A DNA stretch of 64,000 nucleotides from Papaver somniferum (GCF_003573695.1 NC_039364.1:234105656-234169655), one strand, 5' to 3'. Shown: positions 34,079-45,987, numbered from the stretch's first letter. A program made the numbers and translations. Notes: a model not told the origin generated them from the letters alone.

Positions 34079-36955
34079 GAAAAGGCGAGGGTACCAAAAT
34101 ATACCTCAAACCGAAACTTTTCCTACTTGTAAGTACTTTCTCCGAAAGTGGTTGTCTATGGATACAAGATCGAGACACTACAAAAAAATCGGTTGACACT
34201 CTGTGTGATCGTCTGTGGATACGAGATTGAGACAATACAACGAAAAAGTGTGTTACTTGATAAAAGGGTCAGAATTAACCAAATACAATAGGATTCACTT
34301 CTCAAGTAATAGGATATTAACGTTTGTGTGATTTACTTTAATTATAATAAAACAATTATAATGCGGAAATATAAAAGTAAATGACTCAACAAGATTTTGT
34401 TAACGAGGAAACCGCAAATGCAGAAAAACCCCGGGACCTAGTCCAGAATTGAATACTCTCAGGATTAAGCCGCTAAACAAAATTACACCTAACTTCATAT
34501 AGTTGAGACCAAGTACCTAACTCTATCGTATACCTAGTTCCGTCTGTATTCCCACGCCTCCGACCTTTGTTAAGTCACGTACTTGGAACAATCCCTTTGG
34601 TTCGTATCTAAACAATAAAGGAACAAGAAATCTGTTTGGAAACAACTCGATTCAACCAAGTGACATGAGTCGGACAAAGCCTCCTCCGTTTATCTTAACA
34701 TAAACTCCTTCGTCAGGTATAGATCTATCTTATGTTTAATCACCCGAAGGTAATCAGTTAAGATTAAGCCAACAACACCTTTAATCACAATGAATCGTAT
34801 TGATGCCTATCTACTTCAATCAATCAATCAAATCTACCACAAGGATAAAACGATTATCAATTGGGTCATCTTTTCCCAAAAAAGTATTGTGCACACCAAA
34901 GATTATAAACCCAAGTCAGATCTTCAATACCTCTTTTTATTCAAATATTCTTTGATCTTCAATAAACACCTGCACACAATCACTTGAATATTCTTGTGAT
35001 CAATCACGCACATAATGGAGTCTATTAACAATGGATTATCACAAGATCGTCTTTAGATCTACAAACATTATAAAGATCCATGTCGAAAATCTGAACTAAT
35101 TTGAGTGAATCTTATATCAGAATAGAAGTTTCTCAAGCATAAAAAAACTAGGTGCAATCAGATTTCAACCACCGTTAGTCAATCAAATCAATCGAAAACA
35201 AAGATAAACTGCAATTATCTAGTTTCCCACCAACGGGTGGCGCTAGAGCTTCTCAATCCCAAAGAAGACTTTAAAACGAGCGTCCGTAAGAGATTTCACC
35301 TAATTAGATTACTCTCCTCTCTGATAGGCGGCTACACCAGTAACAATGACAAAAGAGGAAGTCAAATTGTTACGAAGGATTAGTTTGATAGTAAAGGCAA
35401 ACTTCGGTATTTATAGACAAGGAAGTTTGGACACCAAGGAATTTCCAAAACCAAAAATATTCTCATAATGTTCATAAATGCATAGATTCGGTTTTCATAA
35501 TTCCTGGAAATGCTATGTATAAAAATAACAATTGAAATCTCTTGGAAAATATAATTAGTAAATGCACATTACCAATTTCATAAGTTTCCTTCTAAGATAA
35601 ATTAATAAACTTAATTAAAAGATTCTTAACTTATATATGTTTCGATTCTGGAATTCTTTTCCCTTAGCCGTTAAGGAATATTCTTTGAAAAATTATAGAA
35701 ATACACATTCAACACGTGTTCAAAGTTTGTCGACATCTTTTCGTAAGTTCTCTTTCACACTTACAATCTTGAAACCGATTTAACACACTTCCAAACAAGT
35801 TTAGAATTGGTTCATCTGACTTTCAAGAACTATGTGATTGATCAAACCAAATATTCAATCACAATCATGGGATTGCGGGTCTACCAAAACAAGTTTCGGT
35901 TCTACGTATAGTCTATAAATACCGAAGTTTGCCTTTATATGGTATCTAACTCAAAAATATTCTCCATGTGAGTACTAAGCATAGTCACACTAGCTTATCA
36001 AATATATGGTTGACTGGGTACTAGGATCGGTTCCCCACATATATATGGTATCTAACTCATATGTGTTGCACCCCTTCACAGGATCGGTTCCCATTTCTTC
36101 TGTAAATGTGTTGCACCCCATACAAGGATCGTTTCCCCTTAGATGTAGTGTACCCCATACAAGGATCGGTTCCCCTTCACCCCTTAGTAGGATCGGTTCC
36201 CTTCACCCCTTACAAGGATCGGTTCCCTTTCCCATGGCGATCAATATCGATCATACCAAGGTGATTACTTAAGATTGGTTTTATGAATAAAAGTTCTACC
36301 AATACAAAAATCAGGTCATCGTGAATTAGTTCTACCAAGAACACAACAAGTTGTGGGCGGTTCTACTCTATCACACATATTGGTTGTTCATAATATATGC
36401 AATGAATAACAAAACCAATAACGCCCGACAATTTCATTTTTGGTTCACAAAACAAGTTTCTGAACTTACTTCCTTAGAACACATGTAAACATTGTTCCAT
36501 AGGATGAAATCCTCCCTTTATACCCATACATAATCACAATATCATTCAAATGATTATGTCGATGTCTTATCTACAAAGTTTAATGGTTAAGAAATAAAAC
36601 TCGTATTGTATTCCTTAATACTATGTATATCTAGTGTTCAAACATGCTTCGCAGTTATGTTTTCAATATGCACGACTTGAAAGATACGTTAGGGAATGAA
36701 ACAGTTCAAGTCAAAAATCACTAACCTCAAGTGGAAGGATGATTGTTGTTGTTGTAGCTCTGTACTTCTTCACATCTTCAAGACTTCGCAATACTTGTAA
36801 TGTCTCATATCCTAATGCTTTCAATCTAACCTATACGAAGTTTAACTCTAGTACTTAATCAAGCGACTCTTAATATGATTTTTGATTCACTAAAATATGA
36901 CAACCAAACTTGACATACCAAAGCCTGGTGGGTTCAACCGATCAATGCTCTAACA
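34079..36955 (-). repeat. LARD 5' LTR, about 2.9 kb
   Basis: It runs on the minus strand from TGTTAGAGC at 36955 to just before the primer site. It contains the conserved 'gtttcctcgttaacaaaat' block (about 34400-34418) and a tandem repeat near its 5' side (36023-36235). No coding frame is credible within it. The length is large beside the 2.3-2.4 kb LTR of the plus-strand SIRE-like element. Confidence 0.65.
36023..36235. repeat. minisatellite of GGATCGGTTCCC units within the LARD LTR
   Basis: Six copies of GGATCGGTTCCC (one with G to T) lie at about 36024, 36081, 36126, 36161, 36191 and 36217. They are linked by variants of 'ttcaccccttacaa' or 'gcaccccatacaa', and spacing shrinks from about 57 to 26 bp. 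Confidence 0.7.
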
Positions 36956-38194
36956 GATCAAAAAACTCAAGGATCCTCAAAGTGAGATGCTTTTACTTCG
37001 CAATTGCACTGGTGTGTCTAGACTTTACTTTGCAATGCGAACTACCAATCCTGTTGCCCTACAACCTGCCACTGATCTTTTTGACAACCAGTTATATTAG
37101 TACTTGAGACTTCTAATTACTGGGGATGGTGCGGGTTTTGGTCCACTACAAACAGAGATTAGATACCTTTCCCATTAAAGATTGTGGACTTGGCATTTAT
37201 ACCATGGCTGACACTCGTGCCTACTGTTATCTTGCTTCTCAGAGCCAGACTACTTCGGAAAAAGGTGATCCTTGGTAATTTATTCTCAACGCACAAAGGT
37301 TCATCTTATCAGTTGGCTCTTCAGACCTTCATCCAGATATGTGGATTACCTTCTACTTACTGTGTCGATGATACTTCCCCCCTTCTATGCACTCTCTGGC
37401 AGTGTCTTATTTGGATGCGGTTAAGAAACAAATCCCAGACTAATTTTCTATGTCTGAAAGAGATTCTACCTTATGGCAGTGCAATCGTGTCAATCATGCA
37501 CATGACTATCTTTTAGCGGTACCCATCAGTGGGCTTAATCAATGTCTCGGACCTAGACAATTCAGAGCCATGCTTTGTATCGCCTTGGTATTCCTTTGTT
37601 TGCTGAGAATAGTTTATGCCCAAGCTGCAACAAATCTATGGACATCTTTGGAGATCATGCGCTTCACTGTGCTAAGGATATTGGATATAAGTTCCGACAT
37701 GGTGTTGTTCGTGATGTTATATTTGATATTTGTTACAAATCTAATGTGCCAGCGCGCAAGGAGGTTTCTCTTAGCCTTCGGACGGATGATGACAGAGACT
37801 TAAAGCCAGCTGATATCCTTGTTCTTAACTGGGAAAATGGGCAAGATGTTTGTATGGATGTTACAGGTGTCTCTCCATTCACTGGTGATGGTGTCCGCTC
37901 TTTTTTCTCCGACAAGGCAATTTCTAGTGCGGTTTCACGTAAACGTACTAAATACTTGGACAAGTGTCTGACAAGGCAATTTATAGTATGGTTTGGGTGT
38001 TCTTGCTTTCTCTACTTTTAGGGGAACTTGGTGAGGATACTCTGGTTTTTTTCAAGCGTCTAAAGAATTGTTTATTTAGCAATGACGCTAGTAGCGACTT
38101 AGGTAGTTTGATTTTTTATAGATTAGGCGTTGTTATTCAGAGGGGAGTTGGAGCCCAGCTTGTTCCTAGGTTACCAACCAAAAGCTTTGTATGA
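36956..38194 (+). pseudogene. 3' end of a LINE with restriction-like endonuclease domain
   Basis: A 5'-truncated, frameshifted piece of a non-LTR retrotransposon polyprotein. Readable blocks are EMLLLRNCTGVSRLYFAMRT (about 36985), DCGLGIYTMADTRAYCYLAS (about 37169), VNHAHDYLLAVPISGLNQCL (about 37490), then LCPSCNKSMDIFGDHALHC (about 37615-37670), FRHGVVRDVIFDIC and KPADILVLNWENGQDVCMDV (about 37804-37860), ending VGAQLVPRLPTKSFV with a stop at 38194. The Cys-Cys-His-Cys cluster, the RH pair and the PxD...D spacing fit the zinc knuckle plus restriction-like endonuclease of early-branching LINEs. The L1-type LINE at 7.4-15 kb instead uses an N-terminal endonuclease. The reverse transcriptase is missing. 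Confidence 0.55.
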
Positions 38195-38846
38195 TTTCTT
38201 AACATAAACCATATCATTCGCAGAAAATAAAAATAAATAAAATTTATAGGAATAATAAATTATATTTCAGATTTTAATATATTAAATAAAATATAGTAAT
38301 ATTTTTTTAATTATTATTTATTATTATTTAATAAAAAAATATGATTATGGTTTGCTTAAAGAATATTATTATTGTAATATTTATTAAATTTTTTACTATT
38401 TTAAATAATAATTTATTATTTTAAATAATAATTTATTATTGTGTTTATTTATTTATTTTTTAATTATTCATATTTAATTATGTCCGATTTGTGTCTGTAT
38501 TGTTTTGTATTATTTCAAAAAATTTGTATGTCTGTTAAATTTTTGTAACGTATTATTTAATAATATTTAATGTTTGTTAAATTCTTGTAACCTATCATTT
38601 AATAATATTTGATATCTGCATGTTCTATATATTATGTACTTTGTGTATGATTTTCTTTTTACTGCCATTTTATCTCCGCTTTTGATATTAATGAGGTTAT
38701 GTTCATTGATCATTAAACCGATCTTTTTACAAGAACCGTCCAGAAACTTGGTTTTTTGAAAATTAATTTTGACCATTAAGAAATTTGGTCGGAAATTCGG
38801 TATTGGAATTAGTCATGCTAATCTCCATTACTCTTGTCTTTTGTAG
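38195..38846. other. AT-rich stretch, possible LINE 3' UTR
   Basis: Dominated by A/T with runs such as 'ttaaataataatttattatt' (twice). No gene is visible. The end 'gtcttttgtag' before 38847 looks like a splice acceptor or the end of the Copia-2 leader. I could not recognise a 5' LTR for Copia-2 here. Confidence 0.45.
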
Positions 38847-39509
38847 ATGGACCCAATTCGACCTGAATTTGAGCTTTTGGACTCAGCTGGAATTGAGTAC
38901 CATCGTTGGGTAGTTGATGTGGAGACTACTTTCGTGGCGAAAGACTACACTGCTACCATCAAGCCTTCAACTGCTCCAAATGTTGTTCCAGCGACTGAAA
39001 AAGAAAAGGCCAATGTCCTCATGTTTCTCAAGAGGCATATTGACCCTAACTTATGATGGGGCTACCACCATTTGAAAACACCAAAGGAATTATGGATGCT
39101 CTCGAAAGTCGTTTCGGGAATATTCATGACTCTTTACTTCCAAAACTGCAAGTCCAGTGGAATGAAATCCGTTTCCTGGATTATGTCAAAGTGAATGATT
39201 TCCAGAAAGACATGTTGCAGTTACAAGCACGTCTAGATTTCTGCGGCACCAAACTAACTGATGCTGAAATGATTCAGAAAACATTGTCAACATTCCCAAC
39301 ATCTTCCATGATACTTGCGAACCAGTACCGCTTGGAGGTAGACAACAAGAGGATTACAACTTTTAGTAAGTTGATTAAGTTACTTCAAGTCGCCGAAAGG
39401 CATACGAAATCCTGGTGAACAACAATGCCAGAGTTGTGTGCAAAAAGAAAGTTCCCGAAGCAAATTATGGCAAAGTTAATAGATAAAAGAACCCCAAAAA
39501 TAAGAGGGG
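38847..39509 (+). pseudogene. Copia-2 Gag, N-terminal part
   Basis: ATG 38847 (MDPIRPEFELLDSAGIEYHR) opens the UBN2-type Gag; TGA after HIDPNL ends it at 39056. A shifted frame continues with GNIHDSLLPKLQVQWNEIRF and ANQYRLEVDNKRITTFSKL to RHTKSW (stop 39418). A third frame, NNNARVVCKKKVPEANYGKV, reaches the solo LTR at 39515. At least two frameshifts and two stops are present. Confidence 0.75.
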
Positions 39510-39514
39510 TGCAC

Positions 39515-41046
39515 TGATAGACACATTTATGTGTCTAAGATGTCTCAATTGTATGTATTGTTAGTACTCGATTTTCTATTTATTTTGTTATTTTATGTCT
39601 TTGTAGGTATTTTTAGAGAAATAAGATCTTGCGGGAAAATTGGCTCGAAAAGCGGTGTTTTACATCCCAGTATAGAGTACTAAAGGCACCCCAGAAATGC
39701 GCCAGAGGAACCCAGAAATGCGCCATAAGAACCCAGAAAAAATGTTGGAAACACCCCAGAAAAATTACTAAAGGCACCCCAAGGGACAAGTGTTATTCGG
39801 ACTCCAGCAACGGATAAGGGGAGACCATTAGATAAGGGGTGACTTTCTTCTTCAAAATTCAAAAAATAACTTTGGCGGGAAATGTTTGTTTCTTCACTGT
39901 CAAATTTCGAGCAACAATTTGGAGGATTTCTGGGTAGATTAGAGCGCTGAAATTTGTTGGATAGTTTCGATATGTCCCAACAAAACTATCATGAGTGTTT
40001 TGGTCGATCAAATTTGGATGGAAAATCCGTGAGAAGGAATCAGGGCTGTACGTGCATGGGAGAAGAAGTTCACGAATTTGAGTGTGTTCTACACATTTTT
40101 GATGACTCTAGCAACAACAAATATCGTGAAATAGATAAACGAGGAAGTATAGACAGCTGAGAGCATCGACAGAGCCGAATTAGGAAAGAAAATATTCCCG
40201 AGATATTTTTCTTCACAGACGAATAAATGAGGATTATTCAGGAGTTTATGGCGAGATTAAATGAGGCTTAGGAGTATAAAAAGGTTGCTTGGGTCTAGTA
40301 GAAGGGGTGTCGAGAGTTTGGGGTCGAGAGGAGGTCCAGAGAAGCAGAAATCAAAAGTTGATGAAACTTTGTTTCTGCTGCTGCTGATGATGAAGAACAC
40401 CAAGAACAAGAAGAACAGACTTGTAAGGACAGTCGTTTATTAACAATGTCTAAGACCCAAACCGTGGGTCGCAGTGCCGTCTAAACAGCAGCAGCACTTG
40501 CGTTGTATCGTTCATTCTGTTACGCTTTTTGTGCGTCGCAGACTACAGTTTTAAACCATTTTCTCTTTTTCTCTCCATTGTAAACACCATTTGAGCCATA
40601 ATAAAATATTTTGAGCGTGTTTTCATCATGATGATCTAAACCCAACACTGGGATGACGGAGGAGGATGGGTAAATTTTTTTTTTATTTTTTTTATGACTT
40701 TTGCATTAATTTAAAATTTAAATATGATTTGAATTAATTGGTTGTTATTTAATTTGATGATGTATGCTTAGCTTATTGTTTTGATACATCATGATTAGGA
40801 CTTAAAATCAATGTTTTAAGAATCTATCTTGGCAAAATCAGAGTCTATGTTAATTTTATTGAGTTTTAATTGTCAAAGAATATATGAATAAACCTTGTGT
40901 AGTGAATTCAGACAAATCTTAGTCCCAGTACCTCTCACCCATTGTTAATATTTTTTTGTATATAATTTTATTAAATCTAAAATTTCATTTCCTTCACAAG
41001 TCTGAGACGAACTTGTTTACTACAACCCCAAAAAAATCTTTTATCA
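39515..41046 (+). mobile_element. solo LTR of the Athila-like family inside Copia-2 gag
   Basis: 1,532 bp from TGATAGACACATTTATGTG to TTTTATCA, flanked by TGCAC at 39510-39514 and 41047-41051. No internal element remains, so it arose by recombination between the two LTRs of a complete insertion. It carries a TATA box (about 40275) and an AATAAA-like signal near 40600. It belongs to a different subfamily from the 16829 LTR: the ends match but the middle is diverged. At 39680-39790 it has a small 'cccagaaatgcgcca' repeat. Confidence 0.85.
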
Positions 41047-41962
41047 TGCACATGCTGATCATTCACATTCCCATGATTCACACTCCCGTACCCCTTACGC
41101 ACGTGGAGAAAGCAACACACGCGGAAGAGGACACAAGGGACCCAACAGAGGTCACGGGGCGTGGTGGTAATTCAAATGTTTGGAACAGAGATGTACCTTC
41201 TGGCCCAAGTGGTGGCAGCTCCAAGGTCGATAAAGCTCCAAGAAACCCCCTATTAAGAAGGACGAAGCTGGAAACGGTCCTTGTTATAGGTGTGGATCCA
41301 CTGCACATTGGTACCAGCAATGTAAAGCTAGTAACAAAGTTGCATATATCTACAAGAAGTATCGAGAGTTTGTGGAACAAGAATCTAACTATCTGGAAGA
41401 AGATGAGAATTCCCCTGATGTAAACCTCACAATATCAGATTTCCAAGGCAACAAGAGTCATGCCATATTGGGTACACCTGATTTGGATTGAAATTGTTTC
41501 TTTAGTTACCTTTTTGATCTTAGACGTTTATTTTAATAGACTCTGGTTTAAATAATTTTTCTTGATGGCTTGGACTACTTTATATGTCGTCATGATTAAC
41601 TTATGAATGGATTATCTATGAGTATTTATTATATTAATCATATTTTGGTAATAGTTTAATATATTATTTTTACCTTGATAATCTGTTGTTTAGAATGTAT
41701 ATTAGGAAGAAAAATATATCATTCTAGTAAGACTCAAATTCTCCAAAGTACATGAGACAAATTATTCGGATTTTGTAACGATGCCACATTATCTACTTGT
41801 AGGAATGTCTCAAGGAGAGATTGAATGTCTGGCTGGTAGTGGAACCACCCATACTATCTTAAGAAATAGACAATTGTTTGTTAACTTGACCCCTTATAAT
41901 ACATCTGTGACTAGATGATTAGATCATCACAAGTGATAATTGGTTGAGGTAATGCTCAATTC
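41047..41962 (+). pseudogene. Copia-2 Gag C-terminus, zinc knuckle and protease, decayed
   Basis: After the solo LTR the Gag frame resumes as HADHSHSHDSHSRTPYARG, then an Arg/Gly-rich stretch and a CX2CX4HX4C knuckle CYRCGSTAHWYQQC (about 41281-41322). The protease follows about 500 bp on. Its motif reads CLAGSGTTHTILR; the residue expected to be the catalytic Asp is Gly (codon 41835-41837). The frame is broken by stops, for instance at about 41915 and 41928. Confidence 0.7.
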
Positions 41963-43362
41963 ATGTTTCCAAATGGCACAGTGATTAAAGTCACAGAAGC
42001 TCTATATGCACCAAGAGCTAACCGCACCTTGTTAAGTTTCAAAGATATTCGTGCAAACGGTTATCATTTGGAAACTCACAGTGAAAATGGAATTGAATAC
42101 ATACATGTTACCTCTAATGAATGTGGAAGAAAACGCATTTTAGAGAAACTAATGAGTCAATCTAGTGGATTATACCTCACTACTATTCAGATTATTGAAT
42201 CTCATGTTGTTACCAACGATGATTTGTTGAATAATGACTCATACAAGCTTTGGCACGACCGATTAGGGCACCCAGGTCATGACATGATGATTCGTGTTTT
42301 AAAGAACTCACATGGACATCCCTTTTTTCGAGGAAAAAAGAAAATGGGACAACAGACTGTTATAGTGCAAAGTAACCAACTACTAACTGGTAAGAGCGTT
42401 ACTCCAACACGACAGTTGCCTTCTCAAGAAGTTGATGTGCAACATATTTCCCATTCTGCTTCATTGACTATGTCAAAAGCACATCATTTATTTTGCAAAG
42501 CCAGTTCATTAGCAAAAACAGGATCGATACCATCCTATGATAAAGATACCAAACAAAATATCCCATTTTTGCATAGGATACAAGGTGATATTTGTGGACC
42601 TATACATCCAGAATGCGGACCATTCAGGTATTTTATGGTTCTGGTAGATGCTTCGAATCGTTGGTCACGCGTCGCATTATTGTCCACAAGAAATGCTGCA
42701 TTTGCAAAGCTCCTAGCACAAATTATTCTTCTGAGGGATCACCACCCTGATTACCCTATCAAGTATATCATACTTGATAATGCTGGAGAATTCACATCAG
42801 AAGGATTTGATGATTACTGTATGTCTAATGGAATAGACGTAGAGCATCTCGTACCCCATATTCACACTCAAAATGGTCTCACAGAAGCTACTATCAAAAG
42901 GTTACAGATGATAGCTAGGGCACTGGTTATGCGTACCAACCTGCCTATTACTGCCTGGGGATACGCTATATTGCATGCATCTTTACTTATTCTTTTTCGA
43001 CCCACTGCTAGCCAACCATTTTCTGTGTACCAGTTGGTAACTGGATATGAGCCTGATATTTCAAACTTACGCATATTTGTTTGTGCCGTATATGTGCCTA
43101 TTATGCCCCCACAGTGTACTAAAATGGGTCCACAAATACGATTAGGTATTTATGTTGGATATGAATCCCCAACTATTATCCGCAATTTAGAACCTTTGAC
43201 ATGCGATTTGTTTACCGCTACATTTGCGGATTGTCACTTTGATGAGACAACCTTCACGTCGTTAGGGGGAGATAAGAAAAAGGATTTTCTAAGGGAACGA
43301 CAGGAATTGTCGTGGTGTGTTCCCACGTTGTCTTACCTTGATCCCCGTACTCCACAATGTGA
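41963..43362 (+). pseudogene. Copia-2 integrase region
   Basis: A long open stretch. The integrase zinc-binding part has LWHDRLGHPGH and FCKASSLAK; the last Cys expected in CxxC is Ser here but Cys in the second copy at 61.9 kb. The rve core reads IQGDICGP (Asp), IILDNAGEF (Asp) and NGLTEATIKRLQ (Glu), followed by the C-terminal ESPTIIRNLEPLT and TSLGGDKKKDF. The frame stays open past 43365 into the CACTA element, which supplies a foreign tail of about 48 residues until TGA at 43511-43513. Confidence 0.8.
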
Positions 43363-43365
43363 GAG
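43363..43365. other. target-site duplication GAG, left
   Basis: GAG lies directly before CACTAGTG at 43366 and again at 48522-48524 directly after the right end. A 3-bp duplication is diagnostic of CACTA elements. Confidence 0.85.
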
Positions 43366-43877
43366 CACTAGTGGAAATCAGCAGTTCCACGACCGTCGGG
43401 AAATGTCATATATACGAGTTATACGACCATTTGTAACCGTCTCTGATGGGATCTCTGATAAAGTGTCGTTGTGCCGAACAACCCTTGGACGTGGGTCTAA
43501 AAATAACGACTGATTTTATGGGTAATGGGTACAGACCCTTAGCAGTGGGCCTCAGATTTAAGTAATAATATAAAAAAATATAGATTTAGATTTGTTGAAA
43601 TGCCTGAATGGCTAAATCAAATCTGAAACAATCTGATTGAACATCAAACGAAACTCAAATTAAATTCAAATGAAACCAAACCTAAAACTCAAATTCAAAT
43701 GAAACCAAAAATAAAACTCAACATTCATTCATTGTATCCATCAGGTTTAAAATTACACAAAATAGTATTGAAATCCTGAGTTCGGAACAATATACAAGTA
43801 CTAGATATTCTAATATTAAACAACAAAATGATGCACTAATACACAATTGATTAAACAACAAGACGACAAACTCTACC

Positions 43878-44069
43878 CCGACGATGAACTTAGCCCATAC
43901 TTTAGAATGGTGGTATCTGTAGCAAAGCAAAATAAGTTATGATCTAGAAAACAACAAATAAAAGAAAGAAATACCCGACGATGAACTTAGACAATACTTT
44001 AGAATGGTGGTATCTGTAGCAAAGCAAAATAAGTTATGATTCAGAAAAGAACAAATAAAAGAAAGAAAG
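43878..44069 (-). repeat. 97-bp tandem duplication inside the CACTA element
   Basis: Two units, 43878-43974 and 43975 to about 44069, each contain 'ccatactttagaatggtgg' or a near copy. On the minus strand each reads as an acceptor TTTGCTACAG followed by ATACCACCATTCTAAAGT, so a possible exon start is duplicated. The same pair is in the second copy near 63285-63470. Confidence 0.65.
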
Positions 44070-44082
44070 GGATATAAATATT

Positions 44083-44300
44083 TACATAGCCAAATAGATC
44101 AGATAGGATGAATAGATCAGATAGGATGACTGAGATCTAGCAGTAAGAAAGTCATACATTTCTTGAAATTCAGCATCATTGAATCTGGTATCAGGACCTG
44201 GAATAATGAGTACAACCTTGTTGTCATCTACCAAAAACTGCTTCAGCTGATGGCTGAGCACATTATAAGCAATTTTGCGGTCATAGGCAGCAACAACCTT
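44083..44300 (-). pseudogene. captured exon, unidentified (AYDRKIAYNVLSHQLKQF...)
   Basis: On the minus strand, after an acceptor ATATTTAG, a clean open stretch reads KVVAAYDRKIAYNVLSHQL, then VVLIIPGPDTRFNDAEFQE and MYDFLTARSQSS, reaching a stop near 44083. It is well formed but I do not recognise the protein. The final part contains a small duplication absent from the second copy at 63.5 kb. Confidence 0.45.
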
Positions 44301-44724
44301 CTAAATATCTTCAGTTACTTCTTTGAGTTTGAGAATAAATTGTAATAAATGTGTAGCTTTTCTGCATCACAGGGAAGTACCAAGGTTTAAGACTCGCGCA
44401 TCAGACGGAATAAAAAAAACAAATTAAATTAAATTGGAACAAATGCCTAACCTTTCTGTAAGCATTTAATACACCTAATCACAAGACATTTGATGCAATA
44501 AATCCCTATCAAGTTTCAGTCAACCCCAAGTAAAGGCTAATGGTCTTCATGCACAAATGACAAATAGTTACCAGACATACCCACTCAAGTAGTTTGTTAG
44601 ACATGAATACACTAGTAAAGTATCTTACAAGGCACAAATATTATGAAAAAATTCTTAAAAATAGTGCAATAAGGAGTAATTAACATCTTAAGAACAAAAA
44701 CTAAAGGAGTTAAAACTTTCCTAC

Positions 44725-44797
44725 CTTTTATGCGAACCCCGTCTCTGTCAAGCACAACACATCCTTGAGCACAACGGAGGATTCCAGCAGGACTTAT
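44725..44797 (-). pseudogene. captured exon, unidentified (ISPAGILRCAQGC...)
   Basis: 73 bp between acceptor TTGCAG and donor GTAGG on the minus strand, open as ISPAGILRCAQGCVVLDRDG then VRIK. The source gene is not recognised. It may belong with the exon at 44083-44300. Confidence 0.4.
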
Positions 44798-45097
44798 CTG
44801 CAAGATTTGAGATGAAACTTATCTTTATGGTGAACTGGGAATGGAAAAATGGTTGCAGAGTACTGCATGATATAAGCAAATCCCCAAATCAAAAATCATT
44901 TTACATAAATTGGAATCCACAAAACTAAACCTAATAACATGTTACTCCATCTAAATACCAAAACTAAACCTAGATTTGTATGGACCAGATGATGGTTTTG
45001 GAGCCTACGAAGATAAAAATCTTCCATTAAAACCAAATCCAAATAAGCATCAGATATAAATATATGAATACACAAGAAAGGGACTATTGATTCTTAC

Positions 45098-45175
45098 AAA
45101 GGCACCACCAAGCTTGCCAAGCATCCAATGCTTAAGCGCATTGAGCCTCTTCAAATGCTTCTTCAACCCTTTTTC
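45098..45175 (-). pseudogene. captured exon of cytosolic ribosomal protein S4 (eS4)
   Basis: A 78-bp minus-strand exon between AACAG and GTAAGA encodes 26 residues, [18 protein letters not shown] then LGKLGGAF. This is the well-known N-terminus of eukaryotic 40S protein S4 ([18 protein letters not shown]...KLGGAF) with Pro to Leu and Asp to Gly changes. The remaining exons of S4 are absent, so this is a fragment captured with its introns. Confidence 0.8.
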
Positions 45176-45469
45176 CTGTTACCACAGCCCTAAGACACTA
45201 ATAAAAGTTACAGTCAACATACTAGTGAATATTTATTTATATGAAATAAGTCCACTAAAAATGAGTTTCCACCAAACAACTGACCTTCTCTACCATTGAG
45301 ACTACCATGCCTCTCACAATGGTATAATCCCCAAAGTAACCAGGACATGAAGAGAACCTACATATTAGCACGCAAAAATTCAGATCTTTCAAGTTTATGG
45401 AATGGTAACATTCATGAATAATAGAAGCTTCAATCATGAACAACTTAGTCTCAGTGAAGCACGCAGTTA

Positions 45470-45536
45470 AGGAAACAATCTTGCAACCCTTGGCACCACT
45501 TTCCATGGAGAGTCTCAGTACGTCATAACATTCCAT
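45470..45536 (-). pseudogene. fragment resembling ribosomal protein S3 (uS3)
   Basis: On the minus strand, ECYDVLRLSMESGAKGCKIV resembles CYGVLRFVMESGAKGCEVI of eukaryotic 40S protein S3; similarity ends after about 22 residues. It lies in a longer open stretch (45255-45566) whose remainder I do not recognise. Confidence 0.5.
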
Positions 45537-45644
45537 AAGCACAGAAACTTCATCAGTGATGCACAATGAGCATTACGTATCCACAAATTAGACCTCTTCA
45601 AAAATAATATAATAATTGAAGACATATGCACGATAAAATGTTAC

Positions 45645-45987
45645 CTCTAAGTTATCACCAAGCTTATCTTCCATAGGATTAGTTGCTATCGATGCTGCAT
45701 AACATAGATTTATGGCCTCGTGCAAATCATGGGTTGCCTTCCAGAATTTGTAAAAGTCACTGCAAGTGTTGATCTGCGATATTTTGTAAATATAACCAAT
45801 GTCAGGTAATCAGAGTGTACTCAACAAACAATGGATTTGCGATCTTGATTGGTAAAACTTCAACTCATTTAAAACATTTTTTTAAGGAAAACTGAACTCA
45901 CAATTGGATCAGGAGCATTCACTTGCTCGCACTGCTGGTTCAGGCCAACAAATACTGTGAAAGTTGCATGATCATGGAAGTATTGCT
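45645..45987 (-). pseudogene. two linked captured exons, unidentified protein
   Basis: Exon 1 (45987-45902, after CTGTAG, before GTGAG) reads QYFHDHATFTVFVGLNQQC then EQVNAPDPI. Exon 2 (45773-45645, after TCGCAG, before GTAACA) reads INTCSDFYKFWKATHDLHEA then INLCYAASIATNPMEDKLG. Reading phase is preserved across the intron, so they come from one gene. Both are open and have good splice borders, but I do not recognise the family. Confidence 0.5.

Larger units (their letters stand above)
31999..36955 (-). mobile_element. LARD-like non-autonomous retrotransposon, 5' part (minus strand)
   Basis: On the minus strand it has a 2.9-kb LTR (36955-34079) starting TGTTAGAGCATTGATCGG, an intact initiator-Met primer binding site, and two unrelated open frames. 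No pol domains or recognised Gag are visible. The LTR start and the 'gtttcctcgttaacaaaat' block ally it with the SIRE-type LTRs nearby. The other end is not visible: 31999 abuts the truncated SIRE LTR, so this copy is partial or was joined by recombination. Confidence 0.6.

Noticed and set aside
40261..40443. Open stretches in the solo LTR and its duplicate (also 59329-59929)
   Set aside because: LTR sequence near the promoter; no Gag or Pol similarity.
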